DNA from: Salimicrobium halophilum
GTDB lineage: Bacteria; Bacillota; Bacilli; Bacillales; Halobacillaceae
Assembly (NCBI RefSeq): GCF_900100295.1
Contig: NZ_FNEV01000006.1
Location: 1 to 64,000 of the forward strand
Length of the DNA: 64,000 bases
Direction of reading: 5' to 3'
The translations under genes were made by a program, and so were the position numbers. Below are positions 59,055 to 64,000 of the stretch, one piece after another (positions within the stretch are counted from its first letter, which is position 1; every line of letters starts with the position of its first letter). The notes under the pieces are model-generated. The model did not search any database. It was not told the origin of the DNA and saw nothing but the letters and a program-made list of their open reading frames with translations.

Positions 59055-61814
59055 GTGACTACACAACAAACAACCAATGAACATATGACGCCTCTGCGAC
59101 GGGATATCCGCGTTCTCGGAGAAATGCTCGGGAATGTCCTTGTCCACCAGGGAGGCCAGGAATTACTAGATAAAGTAGAAAGAATCCGCAAGCTTACCAA
59201 GGATTTAAGAAACCAACCCGACTCTTCCAACTACGACACGCTAAAAACAGAAATCACTGATTTACAACCACCGATGCGTTCTCAGGTGATCCGTGCTTTT
59301 TCCATCTACTTTCATCTGGTGAACATCGCTGAACAGAACCATCGTATCCGCCGCCGCAGAGAGTATCAGCTTCGGGATGATCACTCGGTCCAGCCGTTTT
59401 CTCTCGAGAGCGCTATACAGAACCTGAAGGAAAATGACTATTCCAAAGACGTCATTCAGAATGTACTTGAGAAATTATCGCTTGAACTGATCATTACGGC
59501 ACACCCTACAGAAGCAACGAAACGAACAGTCCTTGAAATTCAGAAGAGAATTGCAAACATTCTGAAACAACTGGATACAGAACAATTGACACATAGAGAA
59601 AGAGAAGACCTTCTCGACAGTCTTCAAAATGAAGTGACTGTCCTCTGGCAGACAGATGAACTGAGAGAACGAAAGCCGACGGTCATGGATGAAGTGAGGA
59701 ACGGACTCTATTACTTCGACCATACGCTTTTTGATGTTTTACCTGATATCCATCAGGAGCTCGAGCATCAGCTTCAGGATCAATACCCGGAAGAAGACTG
59801 GTCTGTGCCGAACTTCCTTCACTTCGGATCCTGGATCGGTGGGGACCGTGACGGAAACCCGAACGTCACTCCGGAAGTGACATGGGAAACATTGAAGAAA
59901 CACCGTGAACTGATTCTGGAGAAATACGAAGATTCTCTCATCGATTTAATGAAACGATTCAGCCAGTCCCTGGCCCATATCGAAGTTTCCGATCAGTTGC
60001 GTCAATCCATCGAGGAAGAAGAGACGTGGATTCCTGAAGATAAAGTGTGGCGTGTGGATAAAGAAATTTACCGCCGTAAGTTCGCCATCGTCCTCGAACG
60101 ACTGCGTGAGGTCGGACAGTCGGACCTCGGGTATAAGAGTGCAGAAGAATTGCTCGAAGACCTGCAGATGATCCAGGAAAATGCCCTAAAGCATCAGCCC
60201 GGTAATCGCGAGCTTAAGAGCCTACGTAAATTCATACGTCAGGTTGAACTTTTCGGCTTCCATTTAGCGACGCTGGATATCAGGAACCATAGCGGGGAAC
60301 ATGAAGCGGCTATGACAGAGCTCCTTCAGAAAGTCGGCATCACGGAGGATTACGCTTCTCTTTCCGAGGAGCAGAAATTGGACACCCTCCATCAGCTTCT
60401 GAAAGACCCACGCCCTATTTCCTTGTTGAACGAAGATTATTCGGAAGCGACTCAGCAGATACTGAATGCTTTCCATATGATTCGTGATGCTCACAAGGAA
60501 TTCGGAAAACGTTCCATTCAGGTTTACCTGATCAGTATGACCGAGGCAGCCAGTGACGTACTGGAAGTTCTCGTTCTTGCCAAAGAAGCCGGAATTTATC
60601 GACTTCACACGGATGGTACGGTAGAGAGTGACCTGAACGTAGCTCCTCTTCTCGAGACCGTCAATGACCTGGTCGCCGGTCCTGAAATCATCAAAACGCT
60701 GTTCGAAATGGACGCTTTCTCCAAGCACCTCTCCGAACGTGGGAACCAGCAGGAAATCATGCTCGGTTATTCGGATGGAAGTAAAGATGGCGGAACCCTT
60801 ACCGCCAACTGGAGATTGTACAAAGCGCAGCAGGAAATTCATGAAATGGCTCGCGAGTACAATATCAGCCTGAAATTCTTCCATGGGCGCGGTGGCTCCC
60901 TCGGACGCGGAGGCGGACCACTTCATCGCAGTCTCTTGTCCCAACCTGCAGAAACGCTTGGGGATGGAGTGAAAATCACAGAGCAGGGGGAAGTACTTTC
61001 CTCGAGGTATCTACTTCGCGATATTGCCTACCGCAGTCTCGAACAGGGAGCATCGACGCTTCTTGAAGGTGCTGCCAACGTATCCCGCGAATCGGAACAG
61101 GCTCATCACAGGGAAGAATCCTGGGAGAATGCAATGGAAGAAATCTCTGATGTATCTCTCGAGAAGTACCAATCTCTTGTATTCGGAGATCCTGACTTCC
61201 TGACGTATTTCAACGAAGCGACCCCGCTCAATGAGCTCGGGGAACTGAATATAGGCTCGCGTCCGATGAAACGGAAAGACAGCTCCAAATTCGAGAACCT
61301 TCGTGCCATTCCATGGGTATTCGCCTGGACGCAAAGCAGACAGTTACTTCCGGCATGGTTCGCATCCGGTACCGGTCTCGCGGATTACCGCGATCAGAGC
61401 CCGGAGCACCTGGAACTGTTGCAGCAAATGTATGAAAACTGGCCGTTCTTCCGTTCTACAATCAATAACCTGCAGATGGCATTGACGAAAGCGGATATTC
61501 AGACAGCCAGAGAATACAAGTCCCTGGTGAATGATGAAGCTGTCGGTCAGCGGATTTTCGATACGATTGTGGAAGAATATGAGCGGACAAAAGAAGTTCT
61601 TCTGCAAATTACAGAAGATGAAGAGTTGTTGGATCACCAACCTACGATTCAGGACTCTGTTCGTCTCCGTAACCCTTATGTCGATCCGATGAATTTCCTT
61701 CAAGTGGAATTGATTAAAGATCTGCGGAACACCGATGATCCGAATGATGAACTTCTGACAGAAGTGCTTCTGACAATCAGCGGCGTAGCGGCAGGACTCC
61801 GCAACACAGGGTGA
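59055..61814 (+). CDS. ppc: Phosphoenolpyruvate carboxylase
   Basis: The 919-residue enzyme makes oxaloacetate from PEP and bicarbonate to refill the TCA cycle. Starts with GTG at 59055 after AGGAAGGTG. Catalytic motifs are LIITAHPTEATKRT (active His), WIGGDRDGNPNVT, VELFGFHLATLDIRNHSGEH, MLGYSDGSKDGG and FHGRGGSLGRGGGP, and the C-terminus ends AGLRNTG as usual. B. subtilis has pyruvate carboxylase instead; a Ppc is found in several alkaliphilic and halophilic Bacilli. It is a single-gene unit. Confidence 0.97.
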   Translation: MTTQQTTNEHMTPLRRDIRVLGEMLGNVLVHQGGQELLDKVERIRKLTKDLRNQPDSSNYDTLKTEITDLQPPMRSQVIRAFSIYFHLVNIAEQNHRIRRRREYQLRDDHSVQPFSLESAIQNLKENDYSKDVIQNVLEKLSLELIITAHPTEATKRTVLEIQKRIANILKQLDTEQLTHREREDLLDSLQNEVTVLWQTDELRERKPTVMDEVRNGLYYFDHTLFDVLPDIHQELEHQLQDQYPEEDWSVPNFLHFGSWIGGDRDGNPNVTPEVTWETLKKHRELILEKYEDSLIDLMKRFSQSLAHIEVSDQLRQSIEEEETWIPEDKVWRVDKEIYRRKFAIVLERLREVGQSDLGYKSAEELLEDLQMIQENALKHQPGNRELKSLRKFIRQVELFGFHLATLDIRNHSGEHEAAMTELLQKVGITEDYASLSEEQKLDTLHQLLKDPRPISLLNEDYSEATQQILNAFHMIRDAHKEFGKRSIQVYLISMTEAASDVLEVLVLAKEAGIYRLHTDGTVESDLNVAPLLETVNDLVAGPEIIKTLFEMDAFSKHLSERGNQQEIMLGYSDGSKDGGTLTANWRLYKAQQEIHEMAREYNISLKFFHGRGGSLGRGGGPLHRSLLSQPAETLGDGVKITEQGEVLSSRYLLRDIAYRSLEQGASTLLEGAANVSRESEQAHHREESWENAMEEISDVSLEKYQSLVFGDPDFLTYFNEATPLNELGELNIGSRPMKRKDSSKFENLRAIPWVFAWTQSRQLLPAWFASGTGLADYRDQSPEHLELLQQMYENWPFFRSTINNLQMALTKADIQTAREYKSLVNDEAVGQRIFDTIVEEYERTKEVLLQITEDEELLDHQPTIQDSVRLRNPYVDPMNFLQVELIKDLRNTDDPNDELLTEVLLTISGVAAGLRNTG

Positions 61815-61825
61815 TTCAAGCATTC

Positions 61826-61860
61826 AAAAAAACCGGTTCTTGTTGAACCGGTTTTTTTAT
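61826..61860. terminator. Bidirectional terminator between ppc and the C45-type gene
   Basis: AAAAAACCGGTTC and GAACCGGTTTTTT form a stem with A- and T-runs. Confidence 0.92.
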
Positions 61861-61865
61861 GTGCA

Positions 61866-62921
61866 TTATTTGCTCCAGTGGGCTCCTTCATCGATATGAA
61901 CAAATGGAACAGCTGTATCCACTTCTCCTTCCATAAAGGACTGCGGAACACGCTCTCCTTTCAACCATGCCGAAAAGTCGAACTCTACAGGAGAACGATC
62001 GCCTCCGAGTGCGAACCAGATCGTCCCTGTTCCTGGTAGATAACCGGAAGTGTGAATGGTTCCTGCCCATTGATCGTATAGCTCAGAGAACACGCCCTTA
62101 TCCCTATCATTCAGCAATCGGAATGCTTCTTCGGCTGAAGACGGGAGGGATTGCTTCATGGTATCCATACGACGTTTGGAGTCTACAAGGTGATACCTGT
62201 TTTCCTTCGTCAAGATTTCAAAATGATTGGTACACACACTCGTCTGTCTGACTTCCACTCCCCGCGGGGACGCTTCCACTACATATGAAACGTCAGATGA
62301 ATCGAAGACGGTGTAACTGAAGGAATGACGGTGAGGGATTCGCTCCAGCATAGCCACGGCTTCTTCGACATCTCTGCACGTTTCGAGAACCATTCTTCCG
62401 ATCATGCAGCAAATAAAACCCGGTCCTGGGCGCTTGCGGTTCATAAACGTATAACCGAGGGCAAGCCCGTGTTCGTTCATCCCATCCATTCGCCCGGTAA
62501 TTCTTTGCGTGGGACCCGCCGTAGCATAACCTGCGTCCGTCGGTTGGAAAAATGCAAATCTTCCTTCATAAGTTTTGGGCATGTAATCGTAATTCCGGAT
62601 CATATACCCTTCCCCTGTGAGAATAGAACAACCAGATTTCTTATAAGGGACCCGGTAGCCTCCGAATTCCATGAGTACCCGCTTCATCGGCCACTCCAGA
62701 GCATCCCGAAGACCTTCAAGCTCCCTCCAAATCCCCGGAGCAAACTTCTCTATTACTTCTTTCACTTCCTGTTCTTCGACATCGAATCTCGGAATACGCA
62801 CATCCCACTGTTTTCTCCTGTTCCGGACAGTAAGGGTATTCTTGATTTCCAGTCCTTGAGAGAAGCCGAAGTCATAATGAGAGCCTCTGAACTGAATGAT
62901 GTCGCTATGTATCTGTTTCAT
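61866..62921 (-). CDS. C45-type peptidase / acyl-CoA:6-APA acyltransferase-like Ntn hydrolase
   Basis: The start ATG 62921 follows AGGTGAAACC, giving 351 residues; the frame to 63014 has no ribosome site. The Ntn-hydrolase nucleophile is the Cys in YKKSGCSILTGEGYMIRNYD, which would become N-terminal after self-cleavage. RITGRMDGMNEHGLALGYTF and the late SGYLPGTGTIWFALGGDRSP fit the family. Penicillin-type acyltransferases and C45 peptidases share this fold; the substrate is unknown. It lies between ppc and the glutamate dehydrogenase. Confidence 0.82.
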   Translation of the reverse strand: MKQIHSDIIQFRGSHYDFGFSQGLEIKNTLTVRNRRKQWDVRIPRFDVEEQEVKEVIEKFAPGIWRELEGLRDALEWPMKRVLMEFGGYRVPYKKSGCSILTGEGYMIRNYDYMPKTYEGRFAFFQPTDAGYATAGPTQRITGRMDGMNEHGLALGYTFMNRKRPGPGFICCMIGRMVLETCRDVEEAVAMLERIPHRHSFSYTVFDSSDVSYVVEASPRGVEVRQTSVCTNHFEILTKENRYHLVDSKRRMDTMKQSLPSSAEEAFRLLNDRDKGVFSELYDQWAGTIHTSGYLPGTGTIWFALGGDRSPVEFDFSAWLKGERVPQSFMEGEVDTAVPFVHIDEGAHWSK

Positions 62922-62973
62922 GGTTTCACCTACTAATCTTTTCCTTCCATTGTAAGGAGGTGACGACAAAAAC

Positions 62974-63010
62974 GCAAAAATCCGGGGAGAATCTGCCCCG
63001 GATTTCTTCA
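62974..63010 (-). terminator. Terminator of the glutamate dehydrogenase gene
   Basis: On the minus strand AATCCGGGGC pairs with CCCCGGATT, followed by TTTTG. Confidence 0.88.
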
Positions 63011-64000
63011 TCAATATAATTTACCCTGTCTGAACATAATGGTGGAAAGCTTGGTTACTGCATGGATGTAACAATTCTGTCGCAGCGGGAACGGATCCCC
63101 GAAGAATTGTGGCAATACGGTATCCATTGTGTTCTTCATTTTGTCGAACAGTTTTTCGTAAATCCGCTCTTCTCCCATGAATTGTGTTTCTCTACCCTGT
63201 ATCCATTCGAAGTAGGAAACGATAACACCACCGGCGTTGGCCAGGATATCCGGAATAATAAGAACACCCTTATCACTCAGATATTTATCCGCCCCTTCTG
63301 TTACCGGTTTGTTCGCCCCTTCGATAACAATCTCCGCTTTAATATTCTCCATATTGTCTTCATGGATCTGATCTTCAAGGGCTGCGAGGAGAAGGACATC
63401 GACATCAAGTTCCAAGAGATCGTCTCTGTCTTTGATGCTCGCAGCGATATCATTGTCTTTCAATTCTTTATCTTCGGTAGGAAGCTCGCCGTCATGCTCT
63501 TTCGCATAATCTACGAGAGACGGGACATCAAGCCCCTCTTCATTATAAAGCATGACATTATGGTCACTTACAGCGACGATTTTGTTTTGTAGATATTCAC
63601 ACTTATGAGCTTCAAGCGCTGCAACAGAACCCAGGTTCCCGAACCCTTGTACAGCCATACTCATTTTCTTTTTTGCATACTTTACGGCTGTATCAGCAAA
63701 AATATTATCATTCTTGGATAGCCATTTCTCATTTTCCTTCACATAGTCATGCATCAGATAACGAAAAGAGAAGTAAACTCCTTTACCAGTGGATTCCCTG
63801 CGTCCCTTCGAACCACCGTTCACGATACTTTTCCCGGTAAAGCTATTCCGGTACTGCTCACCCGGGTGGATGGTTTTGAATTCAGCCATCATCCAGTCCA
63901 TCTCCCGTTCTCCGGAGCCCATGTCCGGAGCCGGGATATCCTTATCCGGTCCTAAAATATCATTGAAATACTGCACATACTTTTTACAGATGAGATTCAG
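63011..64000 (-). CDS. Glutamate dehydrogenase, C-terminal part (cut by window edge)
   Basis: The reading frame is open to the right edge (329 codons seen). It holds YVQYFNDILGPDKDIPAPDM, the catalytic region SIVNGGSKGRRESTGKGVYF, the Rossmann loop AVQGFGNLGSVAALEAHK and the end of the domain, NAGGVIVSYFEWIQG. It interconverts glutamate with 2-oxoglutarate and ammonium. The tail after EWIQG (TQFMGEERIYEKLFDK and VLPQFFGDPFPLRQNCYIHA) differs from the RocG/GudB tail, so it may be a different, divergent isozyme. The start lies beyond the window, and the internal GTG 63976 is not it. Confidence 0.9.
   Translation of the reverse strand: MNLICKKYVQYFNDILGPDKDIPAPDMGSGEREMDWMMAEFKTIHPGEQYRNSFTGKSIVNGGSKGRRESTGKGVYFSFRYLMHDYVKENEKWLSKNDNIFADTAVKYAKKKMSMAVQGFGNLGSVAALEAHKCEYLQNKIVAVSDHNVMLYNEEGLDVPSLVDYAKEHDGELPTEDKELKDNDIAASIKDRDDLLELDVDVLLLAALEDQIHEDNMENIKAEIVIEGANKPVTEGADKYLSDKGVLIIPDILANAGGVIVSYFEWIQGRETQFMGEERIYEKLFDKMKNTMDTVLPQFFGDPFPLRQNCYIHAVTKLSTIMFRQGKLY

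Overview
The window looks like chromosome of a moderately halophilic, spore-forming member of the Bacillaceae, most like Halobacillus or a close relative. This rests on the gene families and their order, not on a database search. Pointers are a SinI-like anti-repressor, a CotF-type spore coat protein, a KinA/KinE-type kinase, PdaA (spore cortex), BshB2 (bacillithiol), the mreBH-abh pair, a YdaT-type stress protein, a T-box and an S-box leader, many acidic proteins, and a BCCT osmolyte carrier. No rRNA, tRNA, prophage or CRISPR array was seen.

Layout. 1-1250: the 5' end of an IS200/IS605-type tnpB running off the left edge, a sinI-like gene and a small conserved gene. 1250-7964: a complete trp operon on the minus strand (trpE-D-C-F-B-A, with trpG last), behind a leader with phased GAG/TAG triplets like a TRAP target. 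8107-9840: a DUF3006 gene, a TetR regulator and a two-gene SMR efflux pair. 10363-18904: bshB2, a YtkA-type lipoprotein, typA, an RluA-type pseudouridine synthase, an LLM oxidoreductase coupled to a DUF5694-like gene, and a BCCT transporter. 18992-29044: an acyl-CoA synthetase, a YitT protein, a sensor kinase, an alkA-type glycosylase, pdaA, a YuiF-type transporter, OsmC and an MFS carrier. 29041-32184: a zinc regulon (znuA; znuC-znuB-zur) with two Zur boxes. 32249-39519: a two-gene amino-acid ABC set without ATPase, a low-molecular-weight phosphatase, an AGCS symporter, a CAP-domain protein, DUF1992 and YkgJ proteins. 39653-45241: mreBH, abh, a PanE-like reductase, a channel-like protein, stress and spore genes. 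45298-50347: a TetR-controlled six-gene acyl-CoA operon resembling a split human ACAD10/ACAD11. 50590-57960: FusB-like, OYE, thioredoxin, T-box-argS, eutH and an msrA behind a SAM-I riboswitch. 58385-64000: DinB, ppc, a C45-type peptidase/acyltransferase and the C-terminal part of a glutamate dehydrogenase.

The most unusual feature is a family of about 121-124 bp palindromic repeats in at least six intergenic places. Each unit is a left arm (L), a variable stem-loop and a right arm (R). The stems differ between copies but stay complementary. Every locus can be read as (L-R)n-L, with lone L arms where n = 0. I do not recognise it as a named repeat family. Other non-coding signals are a 40 bp near-perfect palindrome at 9936-9975, repeated TTACAATA-type boxes at the BCCT promoter, and GTCCGCAA motifs spaced by 21 or 31 bp at 50461-50562.
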